From Coemansia sp. RSA 487 (Eukaryota; Kickxellomycota; Kickxellomycetes; Kickxellales; Kickxellaceae), in contig JANBRJ010000053.1 in the NCBI GenBank assembly GCA_027577595.1, forward strand, positions 51,736-115,735: 64,000 bases of DNA, read 5' to 3'. The notes under the pieces were generated by a model. The model did no database searches. It was not told the origin of the DNA and worked only from the letters and a program-made list of their open reading frames with translations. This document shows positions 30,836-40,394 of the stretch, piece by piece (position 1 is the stretch's first letter; every line of letters starts with the position of its first letter). The position numbers were made by a program, and so were the translations under genes.

Positions 30836-31345
30836 TTGTCTTTATACTGCTAAATGAATAAGCGCCTAAATGGTGGATTCAAACAAGGATAACGGTTTTG
30901 CAAAGTATGGTTGCTTAGTAGTATTTGCGATTTTAAAATAAACGCGTTTTATTATCCTTTGACTTTCTATACTTACCAAACACGAAAGATAAAGAAAACA
31001 CAAGCGTCTAGTGCTTTACTTTTTTCTTTTAGACAGTTCCGCAGCCTGTCTACTCCGATTGCCTTTGTGCCCTTTACTTGATTAATTGCCGCGTAATTTG
31101 AAGAAGAGAAAATAGAACAGCGGGGTTGTTTGCTACTCCTTGGCGTTTATTCGGGTTTATAGTAAGAAAACAGAATAGCTTTGATAAATAGACAATTTGT
31201 GCGGTTCAATCGAGAAATAAGAGATGGGCGTAAAAGAGAGAAGGAAAGTAAGAAAGAAGTGTTGAAAAAAACGCACCAGCCTTGTTTATTTTTTTCTCTC
31301 CCTTTTTTGATTTGGTCCAATCGTGTGGTTCGAGCCACTTGCTTG
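30836..31345. other. SPT6 upstream region
   Basis: AT-rich, with T- and A-runs. A sequence around 31324-31337 (GTGGTTCGAGCCAC) resembles a tRNA T-arm, but no acceptor or anticodon stem could be paired, so no RNA gene is called. No coding gene is seen. Confidence 0.35.
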
Positions 31346-31349
31346 AAAT

Positions 31350-31597
31350 CGTCACCCCTCAGAAAATTTATTTTCGTTATCGAAAGCGAGCTAGGCCTTC
31401 ATATACATAGCCTCTCTCTCCCCTTCGGCCAGAACGACAGCTGCTACAAACGCGGGATTGCAACATAGGCAAACAAAAGAAGTACTAGCCACACGGCAAG
31501 CATTATAATGAAGATTGCATCCATCTCGAAATTTCATGGGATATCGTTCATACCATTTATTCAATGAAAAATTGGATTTTATAGCCGTACAAAACAA
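31350..31597 (-). pseudogene. Relic of kinase-tail family, mirrored by 32950-33137
   Basis: The minus strand reads FCTAIKSNFSLNKWYERYP, comparable with the AIKAM part of the kinase C-terminal relics at 142-372 and 6800-6900. It then runs into a segment that is the reverse complement of 32950-33137 with roughly 80 percent identity by eye, including the shared core CCGCGTTTGTAGCAGCTGTC. No intact start or normal domain was found. Confidence 0.45.
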
Positions 31598-31603
31598 CTA
31601 CAA

Positions 31604-32184
31604 ATGATCAAAAGAATCGGGAGGCATTCAATATATGCTTCCCGGCAATATAATCAACCCTACATGAACTGCGGTACGGTGGCAGTGCTAAACTTCCTGA
31701 CTATCTTTGACAACCAGCTTGAACATGATGTGAGGCCATGGCGCTTTCATTGCAGAAATCTCAATGGCAATGATCCTAAGCCTGTCGACAAAAAGACACC
31801 TGATGAAAGTTGCAGCGATTTTGAAACAAGCAAACTCTTAACTGGATAATAAATAAAAGTATTTGTGTATCTCTACATTTACAATTGCAAACTGCTTGTA
31901 CTGTTGCTGATGGATACAAAAGATTGCATGGGAGACCATTTATGCTACAATCCGACCATCATGTTGGATGCCGATGCCAACAGCAATGTAAAGGATATCA
32001 ATGTTTATGATACTGTTCAATAAAGGCATTATGCATGCGTATTTAGAACCAAAACACAAAACGACTCGGCTGATGATAATGTGGCCATTAAGAGCATATG
32101 TGCATATGCGAATCATAAGAGTGGTAGCGATAGCCTGAATTATGCGTATGACAAGTATCTATATGAAACACAAGAGATGATCTA
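31604..32184 (+). pseudogene. Kinase N-lobe relic, FunK1-like
   Basis: From about 31904 to 32184 one frame reads through a single TAA (32020-32022). Before it come DHLCYNPTIMLDADANSNVK and DINVYDTVQ; after it ACVFRTK, DDNVAIKSICAY and DKYLYETQEM. NVAIKS has the form of the VAIK beta-3 lysine motif, and the YDKYLYETQEM helix occupies the place of the alpha-C region. An 81-codon frame at 31604-31849 (HDVRPWRFHCRNLNGNDPKP, then a PD and DFETSKLL segment) lies just upstream and may be its N-terminal extension. No catalytic loop follows, so the gene is truncated. FunK1 membership is inferred from resemblance to the relic at 142-1090. Confidence 0.45.
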
Positions 32185-32708
32185 AGTAGAGTTTTGAACA
32201 GCATGTTTCAGTCGCTTGTACATTGAAAAGTATGATTTTTTTGTATATATTTTTTATCGTAACACTTAGAAAAATATTTATGTTGGATTAAATGTTTTAA
32301 ACATTTAATGCATTGTAGAATTTACTTTATGCCACTTGTAGCAGCTCCATACACGGCTTTAACCCTTTTGAAAGCAATCGCTTAGCGATTCTTGTGTTTA
32401 ACAGCTGCTCCTTAGGGTTTTTTGTGAGCATTCCAAGGCATCGCTATCATCCCAGCAATGTTCATTTGTTTTCATCTCAAAAATTCTCCCTCGTCTTTTA
32501 TTTCGAAATACATGTCACTTTTAAAAGTGTGTATTATAGTATGAATGATTAGTTTTTCTTAGGGAATAAACAGAGCGAGCAGCATTCATAGATGCTGGCA
32601 ATCCTGCCTATTTACCCCCAATTTATAACATGATCAAAAGCAGCTAATCCAATCCTAATACTTTAGCTAAACAGCGCCACGTCACACCCAGGAAAAGGCA
32701 ACTATAGC
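32185..32708. other. AT-rich gap within the relic island
   Basis: No gene seen. It contains a short palindrome-like TGTTTTAAACATTTAA at about 32291 and no recognisable motif. Confidence 0.35.
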
Positions 32709-33097
32709 ATGACTACCCTTGCCCCATTGCAACATATATTTGCTCCCGAACGTACACACATTACAGAGCTCGCCACTACACACAATACCGCTCGATGTGC
32801 CGGCGTCACATATAGCGGGTAGGAATGTATTTTTCTACCTGTTGCGCAGCTTTCGTTCCCAGGTTTCAGGGACCTGTCCATATACAATGGGATGGAGGCA
32901 GAGAGTTGCAGCCTTACCAGCTCGCTTCAGCATTGCAAGCACCAATTCCAGTCAGTACCCCGTAAATTTTCGAGATGGGTGCGGTCTTTTATAATACTTA
33001 CTCTGTGGTCAGTGCTTCTTTTGCTTGCTTATGCTGCAATTCCGCGTTTGTAGCAGCTGTCTCTCTGGCCGAAGGGAAGAAGAGGATATGTATGTGA
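32709..33097 (+). CDS. Possible three-exon small hypothetical gene
   Basis: A model in which phases agree: exon 1 32709-32818, a 44-base intron (GTAGGA...CCCAG), exon 2 32863-32961, a 51-base intron (GTAAAT...GTCAG), exon 3 33013-33097, giving about 97 residues. Exon 1 starts MTTLAPLQHIFAPERTHITE, exon 2 contains GPVHIQWDGGRELQPYQLAS, and exon 3 contains ACLCCNSAFVAAVSLAEGKK. Against it: no known family, small size, and the third part has an inverted, decayed copy at 31350-31545. If the second intron is retained, another frame gives a hydrophobic helix ending AYAAIPRL and a stop at 33054, also conserved in the inverted copy. Weakly supported. Confidence 0.25.
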
Positions 33098-33368
33098 AGA
33101 CCTAACCCGCTTTTGATGACGAAATTGTCTGAGGGGTCGCAAGCGCTCTTCGACTGTCTAATTTGTTGCTTTTGTCGCTGCTTTAAGATATAAACTTGTT
33201 ATTAACAGTTTGTACTTGATTTTTACTCTTGTATATGCCATCTTTTCTTCAAATAAAAAACTAATGTTCAGAAACATACTACTGCTTGCATGATGACAAA
33301 TACAAACTCTAGCTGGAACAAGCAAAACGTTTGTCTTTTACCTTCAAAAAGCCCAGAATGAGAGCTGG

Positions 33369-33405
33369 ATCGGGCATTCGTCATGCCCGATGTCGGAATA
33401 TAAAA
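33369..33405 (+). promoter_or_regulatory. Perfect inverted repeat and TATA box of the HSP31-like gene
   Basis: ATCGGGCAT (33369-33377) and its exact reverse complement ATGCCCGAT (33383-33391) flank five bases. Eight bases on lies TATAAAA (33399-33405), 114 bases before the ATG at 33519. The arms contain CGG and CCG half-sites 13 bases apart, the geometry bound by Zn2Cys6 dimers. This suggests an inducible promoter; the regulator is unknown. Confidence 0.6.
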
Positions 33406-33518
33406 GCCTCCGAAAATGTATGAGGGCTGTCCACTTTCTTTTCCTTCTTCCCTCCCCCAGAGATCTTTAAAACATTAGTTTAGCACTGTTCTTTGTCAAA
33501 ACCAAACTCTATCCAAAA

Positions 33519-34247
33519 ATGTCTTCGTCTCTTCCCAAGCGCGTGCTGCTCTCCATCACCAGCTACAATGGACCGTTCTACCCCAACGGCGACAATACTG
33601 GGCTGTTCTACACCGAAGCCCTCCATCCCTACCAAGCATTCAAGGAGGCGGGGTTCGAAGTGGTCCTTGCATCTGAGACAGGAACGTATGGCCTCGACCC
33701 GCACTCCATCGACAAGGCCTTCATGTCTGACGCCGACTTTTCCACCTACAACGACAAGAGCAGCGACTTTAGCCAGGCCCTTGCCAACATCCGTAAGGCC
33801 AGCGACCTGAACCCTGAGGACTTTGGCTTATTCTTTGCGTCCGCCGGCCATGCCACGCTCTTCGACTACCCAAAGGCGACCGGCCTGATCAAGATTGCCG
33901 AGTCCATATGGGCTCGTGGAGGAGTAGTCAGCGCCGTTTGTCACGGCCCAGCTATTTTGCCTGCGATCAAGGATGCAAAGACTGGAAAGTCCATCGCTTC
34001 TGGAAAAACTGTTACTGGGTTCACTGATTTGGGCGAAGAGCAACTTGGTGTTACGCAGAAGATCAAGGAGCTTGGGCTTGTACCAATTAGCGAGGGCGCC
34101 AAGAGCGCTGGTGCTACGTACAAGGAGCCGCCAGGCGGTCCGTTCGACGATTTCTCGATTACTGATGGCCGTTTGGTCACAGGCACCAACCCTGCCAGCG
34201 CCCACTCGACTGCTGTCAAGGCAGTGGCAGCCTTCAATTCTGCTTAA
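33519..34247 (+). CDS. HSP31: DJ-1/PfpI-superfamily glyoxalase III, Hsp31 type
   Basis: A 242-residue single-exon protein. ITSYNGPFYPNGDNTGLFYT and ALHPYQAFKEAGFEVVLASE at the N-terminus, FASAGHATLFDYPKATGLIK, the nucleophile elbow GGVVSAVCHGPAIL with Cys-His, and GRLVTGTNPASAH near the end are the Hsp31 pattern. The Glu near residue 34 and the Cys-His pair supply the catalytic triad in this class. Members convert methylglyoxal to D-lactate without glutathione and protect in stationary phase and oxidative stress. Length equals that of yeast Hsp31 (237). Upstream elements at 33369-33405 suggest regulated expression. It converges on the CorA-type gene, with 98 bases between stops. Confidence 0.93.
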   Translation: MSSSLPKRVLLSITSYNGPFYPNGDNTGLFYTEALHPYQAFKEAGFEVVLASETGTYGLDPHSIDKAFMSDADFSTYNDKSSDFSQALANIRKASDLNPEDFGLFFASAGHATLFDYPKATGLIKIAESIWARGGVVSAVCHGPAILPAIKDAKTGKSIASGKTVTGFTDLGEEQLGVTQKIKELGLVPISEGAKSAGATYKEPPGGPFDDFSITDGRLVTGTNPASAHSTAVKAVAAFNSA

Positions 34248-34345
34248 GCATTGACAATGTTTCCCCCGTTCCTGCTCTTTATTATATTACGATAAATAAA
34301 GTTTCATAAATCCATCTCCGTCAACTCTAGTTGTTTTATTCTTCT

Positions 34346-37300
34346 CTAAAAAATCTTGCAATAGCGGGCCCAGCATACTGCTGCAACCACATACAACATG
34401 CACATGCCAAGTATGGTGAAGAAGTATTGTAGATCATCATAGTCTTGTCCAGGAACTTTGACATTGGCGCCCCACATTCCAGTTATAAAGTTCAACGGAA
34501 CGACGATCGCTGCCAATGCCGACAATTTGGCTACAACGTCATTGGTTCTATTCGACGATTCCGTCAGCTCAATCGATATCTGCGCGAGGTAATTGGCCTG
34601 TGCGCGAGAAAGGACGTTGTCGTAGTGCGCCGCGTTCTGCAGCATCGTCAATATGTGGTCCAGAACATCACCCAAGTAAAGAATCGTCTCGTGGCCCTTC
34701 CGTTGGTCAAGTGCCACCTCCATTGCAGGGTCAGGAACCTCTGTCGAATACATCCACATGGAATCGTTGTTGTTGCTGCCTCGGTGGCGTGGACTGTCGC
34801 CCAATGTATTTCCTCCACCAGCAGCCGTAGTGGTAACCATGCGATCAGCTGTCATGCTTGCCGGTGCTGCTGTGCCACCAGCCATTGCATTCATCTGCGA
34901 TACGCTGATTGCTGTTGCCGACTCGAAGCGCTTTATCAGTGCACGCACGACATCAGACTTGCCATGCAGCAGCCGCATAACCATCATGATCTTTTTGCGC
35001 ACATTGCTGATACGCAGCAGCATGTCTGACTGCTCGGAAGACGATATGACCAGGACAAGCTCATCGATCGCGTCAACCTCAAACTCGATCACCTGCATAA
35101 TCGGAGCCAGCAGATCGGTAATGTCGTCGATGATTGCATAGTTTAGCCAGTCAGGAGTCACGACTATATGGTCAATCTGTCTGCGGATACGGCGCAGCAC
35201 GTGGTACTGGTGCACCGAGGGCTCCATATGGAATGTAATTATGCCTTCGCGAAGCACAATATTGTAAATGCATTTGGGCTCCAAGTATGCCTCGCTGTTG
35301 TAGTTGTTGTCAAAGGATCGGAAGCACACAAAGTAGTAGTTTGCGTGAATCTCGCACTTTTCTCTGGAATCCTGCGTCATTATATCCTCGACGTTGAGCG
35401 CATGTATGCGGAATATCTTGCTGATAAGGTGCATCTCTTGGAGCGATGGCCGAAACACGTCAATCCAGAAGCATCCGCCCGCTTGAAGCAGTTCTGCCAA
35501 GTCCATCGTTGGCGTGCGCAGGTCAGCAAACTCTTGCGCTCTGATCGTGCCAATTTCAGGGTTAAAGAACGTAAAGCGGTACGATTCGTCGATAAAGCCG
35601 TTCTTGTCGATAAACAGCTCCTCGTGGTGTCTTCGCTCTCGACGGCTCTTCCTTGTTCCTCTTCTGCGCCCCTCGAGCATCGCGACATTACCCATCCCAG
35701 TCGAATTTTGCGTGCTTGAATAGCGTCCATCGAAAGAGTCGATATTTAGCAGATCAGCTGGCACAATAAACCTAGACGATTCGTTGCTGTATTGTGGCGG
35801 AGCAGAATTGTCTTTGCTTCGTAGCAAAGGTGTCTGCTCGTTTTCTGCAATAGGCTGACCGTCGATACCATGCAAGTACGGCGAGTTCTGATTGCTCACA
35901 GGAATCCGAGGGTTTTGCAGCGAACTGCTGATCCCAAGTCCCCTGCTTGGCGAGGTTTGTTTTGTGGTGCTGTGGGCATAGCTGGGTTGTTGGTGTTGGC
36001 GCCATGGATAGGTCGATGGCGGACGATAGCCGTGTTGTAAAACGGCTCCAGTTCTCTGAGCGCTGGAGTACGAGCTACGATGACTGTGGTACCGGGATAA
36101 GCTGGGTTCTGAGATGGCATAGTCTTCTTCCCAGCCAAAATCATCGTCATCATCATCGCCAAGCCCGTCATCTGAGCTTGAGATTGGGATATCACCCTCA
36201 TCAAGGAAGCGTTCTAGCGCATCGATATTGATCGAACCATAGGGCTTGCGTTCTGGAGCTTGTATAAAAACATTTGCTTCAGCTTCTGCGCCCATTTCTG
36301 GCGCTACGCGCTCGCCTTGATCTATACCGCCAGATGCCTGAGCAGGCCCTTCTTGGCTGTCATCTGCAGGTGTAGGCGTTTTTGTTTCGTTTGGGCTACA
36401 CACCGGCGACGAGACGCGACGATTAGGCTCTGGAACCATACCTTCTGCGGCACGCAAAGCATATTGGATGTGCTGGTGCTGGTTCTGATGCTGGTGCTGC
36501 TGCTGCTGTGATGGGGTAGAAATGCCAATGACGCTAGATGGCCGGCTAGTACCTATCTGCGGAGAAAACATGTATGACAAACCAGGCGCACCACGAGCTA
36601 CTGCGCTCTTTCCTGTAGCGTTGGCTGGCTTGTATTGCGTGGTGCCCATATTCCTGCTCTTGCGCAACCGTGCCTGGGAGCTAGGCCGCGTTTCTGGCAT
36701 CAAATTCAGCCCGCATGCCTTTTCCTCGCTCTCCTTGGTTCGTAATATTCCTGTGGATGCTCTACGGGACGATTCCTGTGTAGCGACCTGGGTACCAGGC
36801 TGTATGTCTAGGGATCTGTCGTTGGCAACACAGATAGCTGGCTCATTCTGATCAGCTTGCGCAGGCTCTGGTATACCCACATCTGAATATGCGACGCTGG
36901 CTTTACTGTTGGCGCGTGGAATCGAACCCGAATCCGAACCCGAGCCTGAACCCGAGCCTGAACCCGAGCCTGAACCCGAACCCGCATCCGAACCTGAAAC
37001 TGAAACTGAAACTGATAGCTCTGTAGTGCCTTTATTGACAATATTTTCTTCTTGGCGAGCTTCTTGTAAAGGCCCTTGTATATTTGTAACCACCCCAGTG
37101 TCTGTTTTACGCCTAAGCATTCTCGTGCCTTGATCTATCGTACTTCCAAGGACCTCTCCCGCTTGATCTCCAGCCAGCGAAACCGCGGATGTGCTCCTGT
37201 TTTTATAAACTGCACCAGGTCTAGCTTCCATTGGCAATACAGCGCCGTCCAGCAATACTCTCGGGCCACCAGCGCCGGTGTAGCTCACAGCCTCCTGAAC

Positions 37301-37873
37301 AGGACCGTGGGTGTTGTGTCTATTCATTGACGTATCGCTTCCATTAGATGAGCGCACCCGTGAAATGCGGCGGCCGCTGATAACGCTGGGGGAGAACAAC
37401 GGCAGCGTACTGTTGATCGGACGTGGCTGGCGATTAGCGTTCTCACGCAGCACATCCATGTTACCGTAATACTGGTTGGCAAGAATGTCGGACATGCCGT
37501 CAATGTTTTGCATGTAGTGGGACATGACGCTAGATAGATTTACATGTGAGGTGCTGCCGGAATTGCTGCGTCCGCTGTGCACCGACGTTTGGCGCTGGGA
37601 CGTGTGGCTTTGTGTGGCATCCGACAGGTCATTCGACCTGTTATAGTGCTGGGAACCAGACGGTCTGGTCCGTAGTGGAGACGTACTTTGTCTGGCGCGT
37701 GGCTCATGGTCCTTGCCAGCCACTGCTAGCCGTGCTGGGCTCTGTGGGCTGCTCGTTTCCGGAGACTGTGCACTCTGCCTATGCTTCCTGGTTCTCCTAG
37801 ACGAGGAGGTGCTCTTTCCTGTGTGTGCGCGACCGGCTCTGCGCTTCCCTGAGCCGCGACTGCTTTTTCCCAT
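34346..37873 (-). CDS. Mnr2/Alr-type CorA transporter, variant GAN motif
   Basis: A 1,175-residue protein. The first 730 residues are disordered, Ser/Gln-rich, and include a Gly-Ser/Asp-Ser repeat coded by GAGCCTGAACCC-like units (about 36930-36990). The CorA cytosolic domain begins near YRFTFFNPEIGTIRAQEFAD (about 780) and continues with FWIDVFRPSLQEM, FRIHALNVEDIM and YAIIDDITDLLAPIMQVIEF. The long pore-lining helix (YLAQISIELTESSNRTNDVV) leads into two membrane segments near the C-terminus. The signature at the first segment's end reads TGMWGANVKVPGQ, so the usual GMN is GAN here (GGCGCCAAT in the coding strand). Family role: Mg2+ entry at the plasma membrane (Alr1) or release from the vacuole (Mnr2). 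The GMN change could alter selectivity or activity. First of four CorA relatives in this window. Confidence 0.9.
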   Translation of the reverse strand: MGKSSRGSGKRRAGRAHTGKSTSSSRRTRKHRQSAQSPETSSPQSPARLAVAGKDHEPRARQSTSPLRTRPSGSQHYNRSNDLSDATQSHTSQRQTSVHSGRSNSGSTSHVNLSSVMSHYMQNIDGMSDILANQYYGNMDVLRENANRQPRPINSTLPLFSPSVISGRRISRVRSSNGSDTSMNRHNTHGPVQEAVSYTGAGGPRVLLDGAVLPMEARPGAVYKNRSTSAVSLAGDQAGEVLGSTIDQGTRMLRRKTDTGVVTNIQGPLQEARQEENIVNKGTTELSVSVSVSGSDAGSGSGSGSGSGSGSGSDSGSIPRANSKASVAYSDVGIPEPAQADQNEPAICVANDRSLDIQPGTQVATQESSRRASTGILRTKESEEKACGLNLMPETRPSSQARLRKSRNMGTTQYKPANATGKSAVARGAPGLSYMFSPQIGTSRPSSVIGISTPSQQQQHQHQNQHQHIQYALRAAEGMVPEPNRRVSSPVCSPNETKTPTPADDSQEGPAQASGGIDQGERVAPEMGAEAEANVFIQAPERKPYGSINIDALERFLDEGDIPISSSDDGLGDDDDDDFGWEEDYAISEPSLSRYHSHRSSYSSAQRTGAVLQHGYRPPSTYPWRQHQQPSYAHSTTKQTSPSRGLGISSSLQNPRIPVSNQNSPYLHGIDGQPIAENEQTPLLRSKDNSAPPQYSNESSRFIVPADLLNIDSFDGRYSSTQNSTGMGNVAMLEGRRRGTRKSRRERRHHEELFIDKNGFIDESYRFTFFNPEIGTIRAQEFADLRTPTMDLAELLQAGGCFWIDVFRPSLQEMHLISKIFRIHALNVEDIMTQDSREKCEIHANYYFVCFRSFDNNYNSEAYLEPKCIYNIVLREGIITFHMEPSVHQYHVLRRIRRQIDHIVVTPDWLNYAIIDDITDLLAPIMQVIEFEVDAIDELVLVISSSEQSDMLLRISNVRKKIMMVMRLLHGKSDVVRALIKRFESATAISVSQMNAMAGGTAAPASMTADRMVTTTAAGGGNTLGDSPRHRGSNNNDSMWMYSTEVPDPAMEVALDQRKGHETILYLGDVLDHILTMLQNAAHYDNVLSRAQANYLAQISIELTESSNRTNDVVAKLSALAAIVVPLNFITGMWGANVKVPGQDYDDLQYFFTILGMCMLYVVAAVCWARYCKIF

Positions 37874-38507
37874 TTCGAAAGTAAAAAGATTTTGTGACTT
37901 TTGAGTCTAGGGAAGAAAAATATAAAGTCAGCAGCAAGGAAGGACAAGCCTTGTGTTTGCTGATACAAATACACAAACGATAAGTGATAGGAGGAAACTG
38001 AGAATAATGATAAATGTGGCTAAAACATGAATTGGAACTGAACTAAAGGAGAAGAAAAAAAAAAAAGATAAATTTCTAGACAAAGCATATAAAGGCAAAG
38101 AAAAGACAAAACGTAAATGCAATTACAACGTCAGCGTCAGCGCGTTTTCCTTGAGTCTCTTTCATCCACGATTTGGCTTGCATGAACGAAATCTCGCAGA
38201 TAATCATCCCTTCGTCATGCATAACGAAATTTTGGTAACCTTTGTTCCTTTACGATCACTCTACACTGATGCCATGGCATCTATTTACGACATAAAGGAA
38301 GCAAGCGTGCACCATGCTGGGGAAGTGCTGTGGAGGAGAATTAAAGAGCAGATATAGTGCCAATTGTTCCACATGGGTGAGTATGCAAATATTGTAAAAA
38401 GTTCTGTAGTTGTGACGTAGAGGAAAAAGGGTGGGGGAGAAACGTATAAACACAAGTTGCACTGGAGGGTCCAACTGGAAGAGGCCAGAGATATCCAGTA
38501 TCCAAGA
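37874..38507. other. Intergenic region, CorA gene upstream and hydrolase downstream
   Basis: No convincing gene on either strand. Contains A-runs near 38048-38060. A 68-codon plus frame (38151-38357) has no recognisable domain. Confidence 0.4.
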
Positions 38508-40394
38508 CTACGCGCTTGACGACGTTGGCGTAGGGCCAGAAGAGCTGATGCTGTTAGAGCTTGTACTTGTGCTTGTACTTGTGCTTGTACTTGTGCTGTT
38601 GGTCGACTGTGCGTTCTGGTCAAAGAACTGGCTGACCAGGGCAGAGGCAAGCCAGCTTGGGCGGCGCCAGACAAAGTCAGTGTCGCATTCCTGGTTGTCC
38701 TCATCCACGGTGCCGGTACACATCAGAAAGGCGGCGTTCTGGCTGAGTGTCTGCTGGTACTCGACCTGCTGGCGGTAGTAGAACCACGCAAACGCCTGCC
38801 ACTTGGTGCAGTCTTCCGAGTTGCTTATGCCCTGGGCGCCACAGTCGGAGTTGAACTGCTTTCCTGACGCAATGATGACCACGGGGAGTTTCGAGTTGGT
38901 TGAAGGCTGGGTCGGAACGCTGCCTCCGTCTCGCCGGCCAAGCGAAGACGAGCTGAATGCGTTCCCTGATAGATCCAGGAACGCAGGCCACCGCAGCGGC
39001 CAGTGGTGGTACGTGAGAATTGCCTCGGTGCTCGCGGTCGCGTAGCTCAGCAGCGCCTGGTACAGCTTAGCACCAGTGCCGCCATACTCAAAGTACTTGG
39101 CCTGGTAATACAGGTTGTTGCGGAACAGTGACTTGTGCATGCCCAGCGAATCCGCGGGCTTGAACCCAGACCAGCCGCCATTGCGCGTGCGATGCAGGGC
39201 CAGCGGACTGACCGCACGCCAATTCGAGTACCCGCGCGAAATCGTGCTCTCCAGCGACTTGTCAAAGTGGACCTCCGGGATATCCGAGCCGCTGTCCGAC
39301 GAGGAGGAGTTTGAAACCTGCGCGGACCGGAACTGTCTGAGGTTTTGCAGCGTCGTCGTGCGGTTCAGCGCAAACGTCTGCAGGATCTCGTGGTTCGGGA
39401 AAGTGTCCAGCAGAACAACACCGACGACCCGCGTGTAGTCGGCGGCTTGCATGTACAGCTGCGCCCACACCCCGCCTTCGCCCCAGCCGACCAGGATGAC
39501 GGGGTTGTTGATCGGGTACTTTGTCAGCGCCTGGTTGATGGACTTTACCACATCGAGCGGGTTCTGGTCCCAGTACCCAGGCTCGCTCCACCCGTACCCG
39601 GGTCTATCCACAACGCACGCAGCGTATCCGCTGGCTGCAACCCCCTTTGCTAGCCCCTCCATGGATGTGGACGGCATGCCGAACTCGGTCAGCATCACAA
39701 ACACTGGCTTGCTCTGGTCTTTGGAATCGTAGCCCTGGCACCACACATGCAGGTCATACCAGTTTTCGCCGTTGTTGGTCTGGATGGGCACCAGCGTGCC
39801 TGGCATCTTGTAGCGGCTGTGGTCGGCTGCCAGACACAGCGCCTGGATCACAAGCAACAGCGCAAAGAAGAGGCACACGACCCAGCTGACCCACGGAAAC
39901 GCCTTGTCTAGCGCCACGTAGAACAGCGTCACGCCGCGCGACTCGGCCAGCCGCGGACGGTACTCTGGGATGCCCATGATGCGGTCCACAGTGTAGCCGC
40001 GCCGCGCTTTCCACGAGTACACGACGATGGCCACCGCTGGAAAGACCCACAGCACAGCCCATGCGGCGCCAGGCGCCGACCCGACGCTCCCGTATCCGCC
40101 GGTTATGCACAGCGAGAAGACAGTCATCAGCGCCCCGTACGCCATCCACGCCACCGTCCAGTACAAGTAGCGGCTGGTTGCCCGGTATGCAGAGATGACA
40201 AACAGCGCCTGCAGCGTCAGAATGAACCCGATAAAGTTGATCCACATGAACGTAAAGTCGTCGTGGTGCACGATGCGCCCTCGCTTCACTGCAACGCCGA
40301 TGTACGAAAGGAAGCCGATGCCGTACATTATTGCCATGGCAACCAGGAAGAGCCCCGGCACCGAGAAAACTGTGTGCTTTCTAAAGTACCACAT
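38508..40394 (-). CDS. Membrane-anchored alpha/beta-hydrolase-fold protein without nucleophile serine
   Basis: A 628-residue protein starting MWYFRKHTVFSVPGLFLVA (ATG 40392-40394). The frame stays open further upstream, but that stretch is hydrophobic low complexity and contains poly-T runs. About six to seven membrane helices fill residues 12-250. The alpha/beta-hydrolase domain follows (about 270-600) with VFVMLTEFGMPSTSMEG, CVVDRPGYGWSEPG and VILVGWGEGGVWAQL. The last should be the nucleophile elbow GxSxG, but the Ser position is Gly. The tail is Ser/Thr-rich (an ST dipeptide run coded near 38560-38600). The layout recalls fungal membrane hydrolases of the DUF2417 kind; that link is uncertain. 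Substrate unknown, and without the serine it may be a pseudoenzyme. Confidence 0.7.
   Translation of the reverse strand: MWYFRKHTVFSVPGLFLVAMAIMYGIGFLSYIGVAVKRGRIVHHDDFTFMWINFIGFILTLQALFVISAYRATSRYLYWTVAWMAYGALMTVFSLCITGGYGSVGSAPGAAWAVLWVFPAVAIVVYSWKARRGYTVDRIMGIPEYRPRLAESRGVTLFYVALDKAFPWVSWVVCLFFALLLVIQALCLAADHSRYKMPGTLVPIQTNNGENWYDLHVWCQGYDSKDQSKPVFVMLTEFGMPSTSMEGLAKGVAASGYAACVVDRPGYGWSEPGYWDQNPLDVVKSINQALTKYPINNPVILVGWGEGGVWAQLYMQAADYTRVVGVVLLDTFPNHEILQTFALNRTTTLQNLRQFRSAQVSNSSSSDSGSDIPEVHFDKSLESTISRGYSNWRAVSPLALHRTRNGGWSGFKPADSLGMHKSLFRNNLYYQAKYFEYGGTGAKLYQALLSYATASTEAILTYHHWPLRWPAFLDLSGNAFSSSSLGRRDGGSVPTQPSTNSKLPVVIIASGKQFNSDCGAQGISNSEDCTKWQAFAWFYYRQQVEYQQTLSQNAAFLMCTGTVDEDNQECDTDFVWRRPSWLASALVSQFFDQNAQSTNSTSTSTSTSTSTSSNSISSSGPTPTSSSA

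Noticed and set aside
31320-31345. GTGGTTCGAGCCAC as the T-arm of a tRNA gene
   Set aside because: Acceptor and anticodon stems could not be paired around it, and it lies next to a relic repeat.
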